Positions 26,358-35,215 of a stretch of 64,000 nt of DNA are shown piece by piece. Within the stretch, counting starts at the first letter, position 1, and every line of letters begins with the position of its first letter. This stretch comes from UBA8296 sp031581145 (GTDB taxonomy: Bacteria > Bacteroidota > Rhodothermia > Balneolales > Balneolaceae), in the NCBI GenBank assembly GCA_031581145.1, contig JAVLBP010000001.1, forward strand, positions 172,908 to 236,907. Reading direction: 5' to 3'. Position numbers and translations under genes: made by a program. The notes below the pieces were generated by a model that was not told the origin of the DNA, did not search any database, and saw nothing but the letters and a program-made list of their open reading frames with translations.

Positions 26358-27692
26358 TTAGGATCTAGAATAAATGGCCCAACTATTGGCTGGCAAAGTC
26401 ATCGTCGACTCACCCGTCACCGATTCTTGTGTTGCCACATTGACAAACTCTCCGTCAAATGTATGGCTCACATTGTTGAGGGGTTCATCCCCAAAATTGA
26501 GAAACACGACAACTTCGTCGTTCTCATTCGCTCGACGATACGCAAAATACCCCGTCTCATCATTATGGTCGATATATTCATAAGGACCTCCCTGTTCACC
26601 ATTCCACAACGCGGTATTCTCCTGGTTCAGCGTCAAGAGCATCGAAAAGAAGTCTTGAAGCGGGTAGTCTTTCCAATCAATCGGATCACGGTCAAAGAAT
26701 TCGAGTCGTTTTTCATGCAACGATTCTTGCCCCGAATAGACAAGGGGCATCCCATAGATGGTTGAGGCTAGCACTGAAAACACCTCAACATTATCCCCAT
26801 AAAGCTCCACATCCGAGCCTTTCCAGGAGTTTTCATCATGATTGGTCGTAAAAAACATCCGGTAGGCGTCACGAGGGAAGGTCTCCATCTCTTTTTCCAT
26901 CGCTCGATGTATCGCTGACACAGTCGAATCTCCTTGGCCTACATGATAAATTACCGAATTAAAATTCCATGCATAGGACATATCAAAAGCCTCGTAATGG
27001 TGCTCAACAACCTCGGCTTCCGCCAACATAAAAACGGGCTTAATTTGATCTAGACGCGTGCGAACCTCCTCATGAAAATCGGTCGGAACAGAGTGGGCAA
27101 CATCCACGCGGTACCCATCTACATCAAACTCAGAGACCCAATACTCCATCGCCTGAATCATCTGCTCGCGCATGTCGTCATTCTCAAAATTAAGATCAAT
27201 CACATCGGACCAATCTGGCACTGGTGGCATAAAATCCCCCTCCTCGGTCAGTGTGTAATACTCTGGGTTGGTTTCGGTCCAAGGATGATCCCACGCCGTG
27301 TGATTTGGCACCCAGTCCAATATCACTTTCATATCGTTGGCGTGAATGACTTCCACTAGCTCTTTAAAGTCCTCTTTGGTGCCAAACTCCGGATTCACAC
27401 CCTTGTAATCTTTCACAGAATAATAGCTACCCAGGGGGCCTTTTCGGTTTTTTTCACCAATTGGGTGAATGGGCATAAACCACAAAATTTCAACACCCAT
27501 ATCGGCTAATGTTGGAACACGCTCGGCAAAGGCGTCAAACGTACCTTCTTGCGTGTATTGCCGCACATTCACTTCATAAATCGTAGCGTTTTCATGCCAA
27601 GTGTTGGTCTCTTGTGTCGATGTAGGCTCTGTCGTGCAGGCCGTGAACCACAGCGTTGCCACAAGGGCCAAAATGGTCAAATAGTGTTTCAT
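26358..27692 (-). CDS. Alpha-amylase family (GH13) lipoprotein
   Basis: Glycoside hydrolase of 444 residues attached to the envelope: signal peptide with lipobox LWFTAC (cysteine ~19). Seen: the four GH13 regions, region I DWVPNH, region II DGYRVDVAHSVP with nucleophile aspartate, region III acid/base in MLAEAEV, region IV TTNHDEN. Early IYEVNVRQYTQEGTF and GVEILWFMPIHPIGE are typical for maltodextrin-active enzymes. A C-terminal beta domain (VVVFLNFGDEP) ends the protein. It probably acts on alpha-glucans; the glgC-glgA glycogen genes are 15 kb away. It lies between ispG and the thioredoxin-like gene, which do not explain it. Confidence 0.88.
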   Translation of the reverse strand: MKHYLTILALVATLWFTACTTEPTSTQETNTWHENATIYEVNVRQYTQEGTFDAFAERVPTLADMGVEILWFMPIHPIGEKNRKGPLGSYYSVKDYKGVNPEFGTKEDFKELVEVIHANDMKVILDWVPNHTAWDHPWTETNPEYYTLTEEGDFMPPVPDWSDVIDLNFENDDMREQMIQAMEYWVSEFDVDGYRVDVAHSVPTDFHEEVRTRLDQIKPVFMLAEAEVVEHHYEAFDMSYAWNFNSVIYHVGQGDSTVSAIHRAMEKEMETFPRDAYRMFFTTNHDENSWKGSDVELYGDNVEVFSVLASTIYGMPLVYSGQESLHEKRLEFFDRDPIDWKDYPLQDFFSMLLTLNQENTALWNGEQGGPYEYIDHNDETGYFAYRRANENDEVVVFLNFGDEPLNNVSHTFDGEFVNVATQESVTGESTMTLPANSWAIYSRS

Positions 27693-27725
27693 GGATGTGT
27701 ATTTGTATGGATTTATAAAAGAAAG

Positions 27726-28946
27726 CTACCCCTTTTGGTAGGTATTTTCGACATATTCTTCCAAGATTTTCTGAAACTCTTGGGTAATACCCTCGCCTTT
27801 GAGGGTTACAGAGTGCTCACCATCAATATAGACAGGAGCTTTAGGCTCTTCAAATGTACCAGGCAAAGAGATGCCAATATTGGCGTGGCGTGATTCCCCC
27901 GGCCCATTTACAATACAGCCCATCACTGCAACATCCATATCCTCCACCCCTGGATATTGCTCGCGCCAAATAGGCATTTTGACTTTGATGTAGTCTTGTA
28001 TGTCCTCCGCCAATTCTTGAAAATAGGTACTCTTGGTTCGTCCACATCCTGGACAAGAAGTCACCTGTGGAATAAAACTACGAATACCTAGTGACTGAAG
28101 AATCTGTTGGCTAATTCGCACCTCTTCTGCCCGATCTGCTCCAGGTGTTGGCGTTAACGAGACACGTATCGTATCCCCAATACCCTGTTGAAGCAACACA
28201 GCCAAGGCTACAGAGCTCGCCACCGTCCCTTTCATCCCCATTCCGGCTTCGGTGAGGCCGAGATGCAAGGCGTAAGGGAGCTCATCGGCAATGCGTGAAT
28301 AAATGGTGATCAAGTCCTGTACCACAGACATCTTACAACTTACGACGATTCGATTTGAGGCAAGACCCACATCCTCAGCCAGTGCTGCACTACGCTTAGC
28401 ACTCTCCGCCATAGCGTCAAACATCACCTCTTTTGAGGATTTTGGTTGGGATAATGCGCTGTTTGCGTCCATTTTTTGAGCTAGCAACTGTTGGTCCAAT
28501 GACCCCCAATTCACACCAATACGGATAGGTTTGTCATATTGAATCGCTTGCTCTACAATCGTACAGAAATTTTTATCCCGAGTTTTTGTCCCGGTATTGC
28601 CAGGATTAATACGAAACTTGGATAACGCTTTGGCCGCCTCTGGATATTTTGTAAGCAAAACGTGCCCGTTATAATGAAAATCCCCAATAATGGGCACCAT
28701 CACACCCCGATTTAGCAACTTCTCCTTGATATAGGGTACCGCCTTGGCTGCTGCATCATTGTTGACAGTAATACGTACCAGCTCTGAACCTGCAGCTTGG
28801 AGTTGATCAATCTGCTCTACCGTGTCGTCAATGTCTGCGGTATCGGTATTTGTCATCGACTGTACAACAATAGGCGCACCCCCCCCCACTTTAACTCCAT
28901 CAATGTTAACCTGGTGTGATTGACGACGCCCAATCAAATCTTTCAT
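27726..28946 (-). CDS. ispG: (E)-4-hydroxy-3-methylbut-2-enyl-diphosphate synthase
   Basis: 4Fe-4S enzyme of the MEP isoprenoid pathway, 406 residues. Seen: PIVVQSMTNTDTADIDDTV in the TIM-barrel start, GVNWGSLD, SCKMS, GLTEAGMG, and the cluster-binding cysteines in TSCPGCGRT and AVMGCIVNGPGESRHANIGI. Length is that of the compact two-domain form rather than the long form common in other Bacteroidetes, which carries an extra insert domain of some 200 residues. It follows two rhomboid protease genes by 21 bases. Other MEP pathway genes are not in the window. Confidence 0.95.
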   Translation of the reverse strand: MKDLIGRRQSHQVNIDGVKVGGGAPIVVQSMTNTDTADIDDTVEQIDQLQAAGSELVRITVNNDAAAKAVPYIKEKLLNRGVMVPIIGDFHYNGHVLLTKYPEAAKALSKFRINPGNTGTKTRDKNFCTIVEQAIQYDKPIRIGVNWGSLDQQLLAQKMDANSALSQPKSSKEVMFDAMAESAKRSAALAEDVGLASNRIVVSCKMSVVQDLITIYSRIADELPYALHLGLTEAGMGMKGTVASSVALAVLLQQGIGDTIRVSLTPTPGADRAEEVRISQQILQSLGIRSFIPQVTSCPGCGRTKSTYFQELAEDIQDYIKVKMPIWREQYPGVEDMDVAVMGCIVNGPGESRHANIGISLPGTFEEPKAPVYIDGEHSVTLKGEGITQEFQKILEEYVENTYQKG

Positions 28947-28967
28947 GTTGATCTCTCTTGTTTATTC

Positions 28968-29846
28968 TCACCTTTTTTGGCTTGCATCAAAGAGTCGACG
29001 CTTCTCCTCTTTGGATAATCCATCGTATCCGTTTTTGGCAACTTTATCAAGCAATTCATCAATTTCGCGGCGCACATCCACCTCATCTTCCTCTTCCAGA
29101 ATCGTTGCATCACTCATCGTAGACGTTCGCCTACGTGTTTTTCCCGAAGGTGGTTCTGACCAGAGTCTTTCTATGGGGCGAATCCACCCAGATAGATCTG
29201 TGCCTTGTTGCTGGAGTCTATACATCCCAAAACCCGAAAGTGCACCCCCCAAATGGGCCAGACGTGCTACTCCGTCGGCTGAGCCAAGAAGCAGCAAATC
29301 AATACCAATAATCCCAGCCACCAGATACCTCGCCTCTATAGGGGGTAAAAATAGCATCATCATCGGTGTACGTGGATACATCATGGCAAATACGACCATA
29401 ATGCCATAGACAGCTCCAGAAGCGCCAATCATGACCGTGAACGGAGCAAGAAACCCTAAAATGACACTAAGAAGCGCTCCTCCAAGGCCGGCACCCAGGA
29501 AAAGCACCAAAAATGTTCGTGGTCCCAGAGATTCTTCGACAGCTCGGCCCAGAAAAAAGAGCCACAGCATATTAAACAAGAGATGAAAGGGCGAGCCATG
29601 CAGAAAAATATAGGTAACGAATCGCCAAGGCTGCATCACATACGTTGGCCATATCGCCTCAAACCCAAGCCAGTCAATGATCCAACGATTGAGATTTTGG
29701 TCGGCAATGGGAATCCATGTGCCAAATGCCTGGATAATATAAACCCCAACAGATATTGTAAGGATCCATTTTAAGGCATCCGGCAGGCCATTATAGCCTT
29801 GTTGAAACCCCTGCTGAAACCCACCAAAACCTTGTTGCCTCATCAT
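28968..29846 (-). CDS. Rhomboid family intramembrane serine protease with C-terminal cytoplasmic tail
   Basis: Inner-membrane protease of 292 residues. Seen: six hydrophobic segments, an FLHGSPFHLLFNMLWL segment with the conserved HxxxN pattern, the catalytic serine motif GASGAVYGI, and the catalytic histidine in ARLAHLGGALSGF. The first 30 residues are Gly/Gln/Phe-rich. The last 80 residues are a charged soluble tail (EEEDEVDVRREIDELLDKV, then KEEKRRLFDASQ) resembling the zinc-free DUF6576-type tail found on some Bacteroidota rhomboids. It is the second of a tandem rhomboid pair. Confidence 0.88.
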   Translation of the reverse strand: MMRQQGFGGFQQGFQQGYNGLPDALKWILTISVGVYIIQAFGTWIPIADQNLNRWIIDWLGFEAIWPTYVMQPWRFVTYIFLHGSPFHLLFNMLWLFFLGRAVEESLGPRTFLVLFLGAGLGGALLSVILGFLAPFTVMIGASGAVYGIMVVFAMMYPRTPMMMLFLPPIEARYLVAGIIGIDLLLLGSADGVARLAHLGGALSGFGMYRLQQQGTDLSGWIRPIERLWSEPPSGKTRRRTSTMSDATILEEEDEVDVRREIDELLDKVAKNGYDGLSKEEKRRLFDASQKR

Positions 29847-29851
29847 TTGCT

Positions 29852-29893
29852 AAGACTAATGTAAAGACTATTTATAAGACTAATTAAAAGAGT
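29852..29893. repeat. 12-bp tandem repeat (four units) between the two rhomboid genes
   Basis: AAGACT recurs at 29852, 29864 and 29876 with exact 12-bp spacing, and a variant AAGAGT at 29888 lies in the end of the upstream gene. The array fills nearly the whole 37-bp spacer and covers the region just before the downstream start. Confidence 0.8.
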
Positions 29894-30504
29894 CGATTTG
29901 ATGGAATGCGCCTCCAGTAGAGAATAAGCCCCAACCCTACGACCATTCCACCGAGATGGGCAAAATGAGCTATTCCTGATCCAGGTCGTGTCAAACCAGA
30001 GAAAAGCTCAAGTGCCCCATAAATCATCACAAAGTATTTGGCCTGTATCGGAATGGGTGGAAACAACAACATAATAACTTGGTTGGGGAACGTCATACCA
30101 AAAGCCAGAAGTAAGCCATATACCGCGCCTGAAGCACCAACAGTGGGGCCTCCAGGGCTAACGAATAGTTGAATGAGCCCTGCACCTAACCCACAAATTA
30201 AGTAGTACACCAAAAAGCGTTGGGTCCCCCAAATACGCTCCATGGGCTGACCAAATATCCATAGGGCAAACAAGTTGAAAAAAATGTGTCCAAGTCCACC
30301 ATGAAGGAACATGTAGGAGCCAAGCTGCCAAAACTCAAATCTCCCCGAACCAACCGGCCATAATGCAGCGTATTGATAGAGGAATTGACCCACCATCGGG
30401 GTGATGGTTGCAACAAACATGACAATGTTTGTGAGCAAAAGGTGTTTTACCGCGGGTGGAAAAACGGAAAACTGGCTATTGGGTGTGTAAGATGATGAAT
30501 ACAA
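29884..30504 (-). CDS. Rhomboid family intramembrane serine protease
   Basis: Second rhomboid, 206 residues, minimal six-TM form. Seen: FLHGGLGHIFFNLFALWIFG, catalytic serine in VGASGAVYGLLLAF and catalytic histidine in IAHFAHLGGMVVGLG. The start appears to be TTG at 30504: an in-frame stop lies a few codons upstream and the next ATG would remove much of the first membrane segment. It precedes the 292-residue rhomboid by 37 bases and follows the ABC ATPase gene by 76 bases. Substrates are unknown. Confidence 0.88.
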   Translation of the reverse strand: MYSSSYTPNSQFSVFPPAVKHLLLTNIVMFVATITPMVGQFLYQYAALWPVGSGRFEFWQLGSYMFLHGGLGHIFFNLFALWIFGQPMERIWGTQRFLVYYLICGLGAGLIQLFVSPGGPTVGASGAVYGLLLAFGMTFPNQVIMLLFPPIPIQAKYFVMIYGALELFSGLTRPGSGIAHFAHLGGMVVGLGLILYWRRIPSNRLF

Positions 30505-30580
30505 ATTCGTTGGGTTAGCTCCAATCTAAACGCTAAAGATAACCCTTTGATTCCACTCTACCGCGAGATTTCAAGACAAA

Positions 30581-31288
30581 TCAAGCTAATCTAGGCTTTG
30601 CAACAGCATCATCGCTCTCCATTTTTCCATCGCGCAAACGGACAATGCGGCGGGCATGATTGGCGATATCATTTTCGTGTGTCACGAGAATAATGGTGTT
30701 TCCTGCTTCATAGAGCTCTTCAAAGAGTTCCATGATTTCTTCCCCTGTCTTGGTATCAAGATTACCCGTTGGCTCATCTGCCAAAAGAATCGAGGGGCCA
30801 TTCACTAAGGCGCGGGCAATCGCTACACGCTGGCGTTGCCCCCCAGAGAGCTCGTTGGGCTTGTGATCAAGTCGGTCTCCAAGCCCTACCTTGGTCAAAA
30901 CCTCCGTTGCTCTGGCTTTACGATCGGCTCCAGCCATGCCGGCATAAATGAGTGGAAGCTCCACATTGGCCAAACAATCTGTTCTTGCCAGAAGGTTAAA
31001 GGTTTGAAATACGAATCCGATTTCACGATTCCGAACATCGGCGAGTTCTTTATCATCCATTTCTGAGACTCGATGTCCATTGAGGATGTACTCCCCTTCC
31101 GAAGGGGTATCTAGGCACCCGATAAGGTTCATCATGGTCGACTTTCCTGATCCTGATGGACCCATGATGGCGATATACTCATTACGGTGAATATCAAAGG
31201 TTACACCATCCAGTGCGCGCACCTCGGTATCCCCCATTTGGTAGACCCTTTTGAGGTCTTCGATTTGAATAACAGCTTGCTCAGCCAT
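30581..31288 (-). CDS. ABC transporter ATPase, MacB/LolD type
   Basis: Cytoplasmic ATPase of 235 residues. Seen: Walker A GPSGSGKSTMMNLIG, Q-loop FVFQTFNLLARTDCL, signature LSGGQRQRVAIARAL, Walker B ILLADEPTGNLD and the switch histidine in ILVTHENDIA. The ADEPTGNLD form and length mark the MacB/LolD/FtsE group. It is the last gene of a run holding the adaptor (23 bases upstream), TolC and two permeases, so it should energise those permeases, with the ATPase here being separate from the membrane part, unlike MacB of Escherichia coli. Confidence 0.93.
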   Translation of the reverse strand: MAEQAVIQIEDLKRVYQMGDTEVRALDGVTFDIHRNEYIAIMGPSGSGKSTMMNLIGCLDTPSEGEYILNGHRVSEMDDKELADVRNREIGFVFQTFNLLARTDCLANVELPLIYAGMAGADRKARATEVLTKVGLGDRLDHKPNELSGGQRQRVAIARALVNGPSILLADEPTGNLDTKTGEEIMELFEELYEAGNTIILVTHENDIANHARRIVRLRDGKMESDDAVAKPRLA

Positions 31289-31311
31289 AGGGACTCTCTT
31301 TAATTGGACTC

Positions 31312-32652
31312 TTATGAATTTTTAGACTCTTGTTTCTCGACCGTATCTCCTGCCTCTAACTCTCTTGATAGAACGCGATAGGGGCCCGTTACAATGGTCT
31401 CCTCTTCGGCTATGCCGTCCAATATTTGAATATGGGTGTTATCTGAGATACCTGTTTCAACTTCAACTCTTTTGACCGTATCGCCCGACAAGACAAAAAC
31501 GACACGTCGGAAATCTTCTTTAGCTCCTTGGCCGTTCGTGGTTGAGCCGCTGCGCCCCCCAAACCTTTGGGATGCCGCAAAATCACGAACCGTTACCGAT
31601 TGAATAGGAACAGCCACAACATCGGTTGCCGTCTTGGTCCGAATATCCACTGTTGCCGACATTCCTGGCTTGAATGAGGGTGTTTCAGTCAACTCGCTCA
31701 CCTCTTGTGTGGAGGCTTGAATGATCTCTGCCATCGATCCATCTTCGGTTGCATCCAGGTTGTGTGGGGTCGTGACACGGATTTTGACTTTATAATTGGT
31801 GACTTGCTCTGCTGAGCCTGCACCTTGTACATCAGCGGAGTTTGCAATCTCTGTGACCACACCATCAAACAATCTATCTGGATAAGAGTCCACTTCAAGG
31901 GCAGCACTATCACCCACCGACACATTCACAATGTCATTTTCATTCACGTCGACCATGATTTCCATTTGGTCCATACGGGCAATGCGCATCATCTCTGTCC
32001 CTGCCATTTGTGAATTTCCAAGAACTCTCTCCCCTTGTTCAATCGAAAGACGGGTAATGGTTCCATCTTTTGGGGCTCGAATCACCGTTTGTGCAAGCTC
32101 TTCTTGTGCACGACGTAAACCAGCCTCTGCGCTCTCAATCTGGTATTCAGCCGCACGAACATTGGCTTGCTGCCCCTCATAATTGTTTTTGATTTGCAAA
32201 AACTGCAGCTCAGAGATCAACTCCTGATCGTACAGTTCTTTGTTCTTCAAATACTCAGCTTCTGCTTGAAGTAAACCAGAGCGAGCTTGCTCAAAACGGC
32301 TTTTTGCAATCAACAAAGAGGCGTTAAGTTCATCGATTCGTGCTTGATAGATATCCTGCTTAATACGTACAAGGACTTCATTTGCTCGCACAAAATCCCC
32401 TTCACGCACATTGAGTTCAATAACCTCTCCTGAAACATCTGGGCGGATGATGACCTCTTCCTCGGGCTGAATCCGTCCTGAAGCGGAGACTTCTTGCACA
32501 ATTGTGCGGCGGTCACTTTGGTCGAGATCTACGGTTTTTGTGTTTCCGCCCCGATTAATCCAACCTTGATTCACAGCGAGCGCACCCCCTGCAAGTAAAA
32601 CGGCCAAAATACCTAGGGTCCAGAATGTTAGTTTTTTTGTGGATGATGCCAT
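31312..32652 (-). CDS. Periplasmic adaptor of an ABC efflux pump (MacA/HlyD family)
   Basis: Membrane-fusion protein of 446 residues linking inner-membrane transporter to TolC. Seen: one N-terminal TM anchor (residues ~10-28), barrel-sandwich half RPDVSGEVIELNVREGDFV (lipoyl-like), a long alpha-helical hairpin (~100-185, rich in Ala/Gln/Glu), second half APKDGTITRLSIEQGERV, then beta-barrel and membrane-proximal domains with GMSATVDI. It lies between the TolC gene and the ATPase, with 22-23 bases on each side, as expected for a MacA-like adaptor. Substrate of the pump is unknown. Confidence 0.92.
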   Translation of the reverse strand: MASSTKKLTFWTLGILAVLLAGGALAVNQGWINRGGNTKTVDLDQSDRRTIVQEVSASGRIQPEEEVIIRPDVSGEVIELNVREGDFVRANEVLVRIKQDIYQARIDELNASLLIAKSRFEQARSGLLQAEAEYLKNKELYDQELISELQFLQIKNNYEGQQANVRAAEYQIESAEAGLRRAQEELAQTVIRAPKDGTITRLSIEQGERVLGNSQMAGTEMMRIARMDQMEIMVDVNENDIVNVSVGDSAALEVDSYPDRLFDGVVTEIANSADVQGAGSAEQVTNYKVKIRVTTPHNLDATEDGSMAEIIQASTQEVSELTETPSFKPGMSATVDIRTKTATDVVAVPIQSVTVRDFAASQRFGGRSGSTTNGQGAKEDFRRVVFVLSGDTVKRVEVETGISDNTHIQILDGIAEEETIVTGPYRVLSRELEAGDTVEKQESKNS

Positions 32653-32674
32653 GAGTGTGTCCTAGTGGTTGGGT

Positions 32675-34021
32675 TTAGTTAAGAGACAACGTTTCGTTTA
32701 GATTACCGATATAGTAATCCAATAGTTTTTCCTGAAAAGTGTAGGAATAGATTGCTTGAAGTCGGTTGGATTGGGCTTGTTCAAAAAGCGCCTGGCTCTG
32801 ATTTAATTCGACTAATGTGCTAATACCAATATCATAACGCTCCAATTCTGTCTCATATGCTCGCTCAGAGGCAGCGAGGGCCTTTTCTGTTGACTCCAAC
32901 TCCGCAACCCTTGCTTGATAATCGTTGTAGGCTTGTGTCACTTCTGAAATAATGTTGAGTCTCGTACGATCCACGCCAAGCTTTGTATTCTCATAGGTCA
33001 ATTTTTGAGACACAATGGCTGTCCTTGTACTTAGGCGATTGAAAAATGGGATATTTAAGGAGAGGCTAAACCCACGGGAAATATTTTGATCGGTAAACTG
33101 ATCAGTATACGAGAATGGATTGCGATCATTTAGTGAGGATCGAATATTGGCACTTAATGACAACGAAGGTAGCACGCGCCCTTGGGTCGCTTTGTAGCTG
33201 AAATACGCTGCTTGAATGGAAGCTTGTTGGCTTTGATAATCGGCTCGATTCTCAAGGGCTACCGAGATGAGTTGATCCAGATCATACGATTGCATTGTAA
33301 GATTTAACTCATCAATATCTGGCTGATCAAACGAGATATCTTCCTGTGGGTCTAGCTCCATTTCTTGCAAAAGAGCGAGTCGATTTTGCACAACCGCATT
33401 TTGACGATTAATCAATTGGAACTCATTGCTGGCAACCGTCGATTCTTGATTCAACAAATCTACTTCTGGTCGCGCACCCACCTCAACTTGCGCTTGGATA
33501 CGGGTTAGTTGTTGCTTGGATACGTCTAAGGTTTGTTGGGCTAGATCGCGTAGTTCTAGACTTAATAAATATTGAAGATACGCGCTAGCAGTGGAGAAAA
33601 TGACTTGTTCTTTGACTCGCTGACGAGTGAACTCGCGTGAATCAAGTGTCGCGTCGGAGGAGCGTAATTCATTGATATTCGCAAAACCTGTGAACAAAGG
33701 CATGCTACTATTAAGACTTGCCCCGAAACTGTTGATGGTAAAATCACCAAAATCACCGGTCGTATTGTCAAATTGACGTCCGATGTTACTGGATTGAGAT
33801 AAATTACCGTTTAGATTCGGTAAAAACGCCGCTGCAGCATTGGATCGTCGCGCCTTTGCAAGGCTCACATTGTTGTCAATCTCTTTGAGGCGTGTGCTAT
33901 TGTCGAGTGCCAATTCAATGGCTTCTTCTAGAGAAAGTACTCTTGATGCGTCCGTTGTTTGTGCATACGTCCAAACCGAACACAACAACGTAAAGGTCAA
34001 AGCAAGCCAGAGGGATTTCAT
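32675..34021 (-). CDS. TolC family outer-membrane efflux protein
   Basis: Outer-membrane channel subunit, 448 residues. Seen: signal peptide MKSLWLALTFTLLCSVWTYA, then VLSLEEAIELALDNSTRLKE, the usual TolC start, two internally related halves rich in Ala/Gln/Asn/Ser helices (second beginning DLDQLISVALENRADYQS), and a C-terminal SQALFEQAQSNRLQAIYSY segment, a standard family feature. It sits directly ahead of the adaptor gene in a MacAB-TolC-type cluster, so the three products should form one tripartite pump. Confidence 0.93.
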   Translation of the reverse strand: MKSLWLALTFTLLCSVWTYAQTTDASRVLSLEEAIELALDNSTRLKEIDNNVSLAKARRSNAAAAFLPNLNGNLSQSSNIGRQFDNTTGDFGDFTINSFGASLNSSMPLFTGFANINELRSSDATLDSREFTRQRVKEQVIFSTASAYLQYLLSLELRDLAQQTLDVSKQQLTRIQAQVEVGARPEVDLLNQESTVASNEFQLINRQNAVVQNRLALLQEMELDPQEDISFDQPDIDELNLTMQSYDLDQLISVALENRADYQSQQASIQAAYFSYKATQGRVLPSLSLSANIRSSLNDRNPFSYTDQFTDQNISRGFSLSLNIPFFNRLSTRTAIVSQKLTYENTKLGVDRTRLNIISEVTQAYNDYQARVAELESTEKALAASERAYETELERYDIGISTLVELNQSQALFEQAQSNRLQAIYSYTFQEKLLDYYIGNLNETLSLN

Positions 34022-34084
34022 ATGGGAGAGATTGATTTCAAATAATGACGTGTACGTCTAACACGATGAGATGTTTCGTGTTTA

Positions 34085-34450
34085 TCAAGAACTTTTCTTC
34101 AGTGACCGTTTAGAGGCAAGGCTCCTTACATAGGAAACAGCTTCCTTTGCTGCCCATCTCTTTAATTCAACACTAAGGAGCCCTATCAGGCTAACATCTC
34201 TGGCTTTGGTCGTGCTCACCGTTCTCTTAGAACGTTTTTGTACCGTCTTTGTAAAGACAACTCCTGCCACGACTGCCCCTAGCACCCATGGGACAGGATT
34301 TGATTTGATTATTTTACACGATGGGCGCATCCATTGTGTGTTTTCCTGGACTGATTTGACAGATTCTCTAGCGGATGATTCTAACTCCTCGATTTGAGTG
34401 TCAAGTCGCTTGATTTCTTTTTTTAACTCACTTTTCGTCATGGATGTCAT
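34085..34450 (-). CDS. Small basic membrane protein, YqjK-like by position and layout
   Basis: 121 residues, no family recognised with certainty. Seen: an N-terminal coiled-coil-like helix (SELKKEIKRLDTQIEELESS), one TM segment around residues 52-68 (PWVLGAVVAGVVF), then a strongly basic tail with RSLASKRSLKK. An ATG at 34441 is an alternative start. The three small genes 34085-35173 mirror the order and appearance of yqjK, yqjE and yqjD of Escherichia coli: a coiled coil plus TM protein next to a holin-X-family protein and a DUF883/YtxH-like protein. The similarity is one of layout, not proven homology. Confidence 0.55.
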   Translation of the reverse strand: MTSMTKSELKKEIKRLDTQIEELESSARESVKSVQENTQWMRPSCKIIKSNPVPWVLGAVVAGVVFTKTVQKRSKRTVSTTKARDVSLIGLLSVELKRWAAKEAVSYVRSLASKRSLKKSS

Positions 34451-34488
34451 GTAGCTAAGAAAGTAATCGTCTCTTTAAGAATACGATG

Positions 34489-34833
34489 TTATGAATCATG
34501 TAAGTGTTTATTCAAAATGGCAATCCACGCCTTTTGAAATAAAGGAGGTCTGGCAGCGACGAGATATATCCCTAAAATAAGTAAGGGAACGCCCGCAATT
34601 GAAAATCCTAGAATTGTGGACTCCAACCATTCTGATAGAGCAAACGCGCCAAGGACCCACAGAGTGAGTAAAGAAACAAAAAGCAACAAGATGCCAAACA
34701 AGACCGATAGTGCAGCTCCAATGAGTTGACTCACCGCGAGGATGAATTTCAGTTTCAAACGTTTCAATTGGGCCACAGTGTATTGTTGTCCTTTTTCTTG
34801 GGCTTGGTTCAACCATCCAAATAATGAGTTCAT
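34489..34833 (-). CDS. Holin-X/YqjE-like membrane protein (PF07332-type)
   Basis: About 114 residues from the ATG at 34833; a TTG six bases upstream is less likely. Seen: an amphipathic N-terminus LKRLKLKFILAVSQLIGAAL, two hydrophobic hairpin segments (FGILLLFVSLLTLWVLGAFAL and FSIAGVPLLILGIYLVA), and a charged end. This matches the putative phage-holin family PF07332, which includes chromosomal YqjE and is usually not phage-borne. No phage genes are nearby. The 5' side carries four 14-bp repeats beginning at the start codon. Function unknown; envelope-associated stress protein is the usual guess. Confidence 0.65.
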   Translation of the reverse strand: MNSLFGWLNQAQEKGQQYTVAQLKRLKLKFILAVSQLIGAALSVLFGILLLFVSLLTLWVLGAFALSEWLESTILGFSIAGVPLLILGIYLVAARPPLFQKAWIAILNKHLHDS

Positions 34834-34888
34834 ATTCAACTCTCTGTATTCAAGTACCTGTATTCAACTAAGTGAATTCAATTCTGTG
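34833..34888. repeat. 14-bp tandem repeat, four units, at the start of the YqjE-like gene
   Basis: TATTCAACTCTCTG, TATTCAAGTACCTG, TATTCAACTAAGTG and AATTCAATTCTGTG follow one another without gaps (34833-34846, -34860, -34874, -34888). On the coding strand each unit carries TTGAAT, the same as the bases just before the ATG. Confidence 0.92.
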
Positions 34889-34942
34889 TATCTAGCGACC
34901 ACTCCATCAACTTGATGGCAAATAACGTCTTAAGACCACTGC

Positions 34943-35173
34943 TTATGACCTGTGTTTGTCACTGTTGTGCAAAAACCAACCTACGACAATGCCAAGACCC
35001 ACTCCTGCCGCAAAGCCAGCAGTGGGGTGTTTACGAATCCACTGCTCACTTTCGAATCGCACATCGTCGACCACATTCCATAGATGATGATCTTTTATTG
35101 TTGATGACTTGGATGGCTCGGCAACGCTTTCATCGAGATCATCATTCAAGTCTTTAAGTATCTTTTCATCCAT
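34943..35173 (-). CDS. Small YqjD/YtxH-like membrane protein
   Basis: Seventy-six residues, acidic N-terminal half and one TM segment near the end (TAGFAAGVGLGIVVGWFL, residues ~51-68) after the HPTAGF motif. The arrangement KHPTAGFAAGVGLGIVVGW matches the C-terminus of DUF883/YqjD-ElaB proteins (xHPWxxVGxAAGVGxxxG), which in Escherichia coli tether ribosomes to the membrane; that role here is inferred. It heads the three-gene set 34085-35173, inserted between permease and TolC genes of an efflux cluster. Confidence 0.65.
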   Translation of the reverse strand: MDEKILKDLNDDLDESVAEPSKSSTIKDHHLWNVVDDVRFESEQWIRKHPTAGFAAGVGLGIVVGWFLHNSDKHRS

Positions 35174-35215
35174 AACACGTTTTGATGTTTGAGTTACCGT
35201 TTTTCATGCACTAAT

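Noticed and set aside
34489..34833. Holin-like protein as a sign of a prophage
   Set aside because: It matches the PF07332 holin-X/YqjE group that is normally chromosomal, and no phage structural, integrase or lysis genes are nearby.
34912..35157. 81-residue plus-strand frame in the YqjD-like gene region
   Set aside because: It is the antisense of a better-supported gene and has no recognisable motif.
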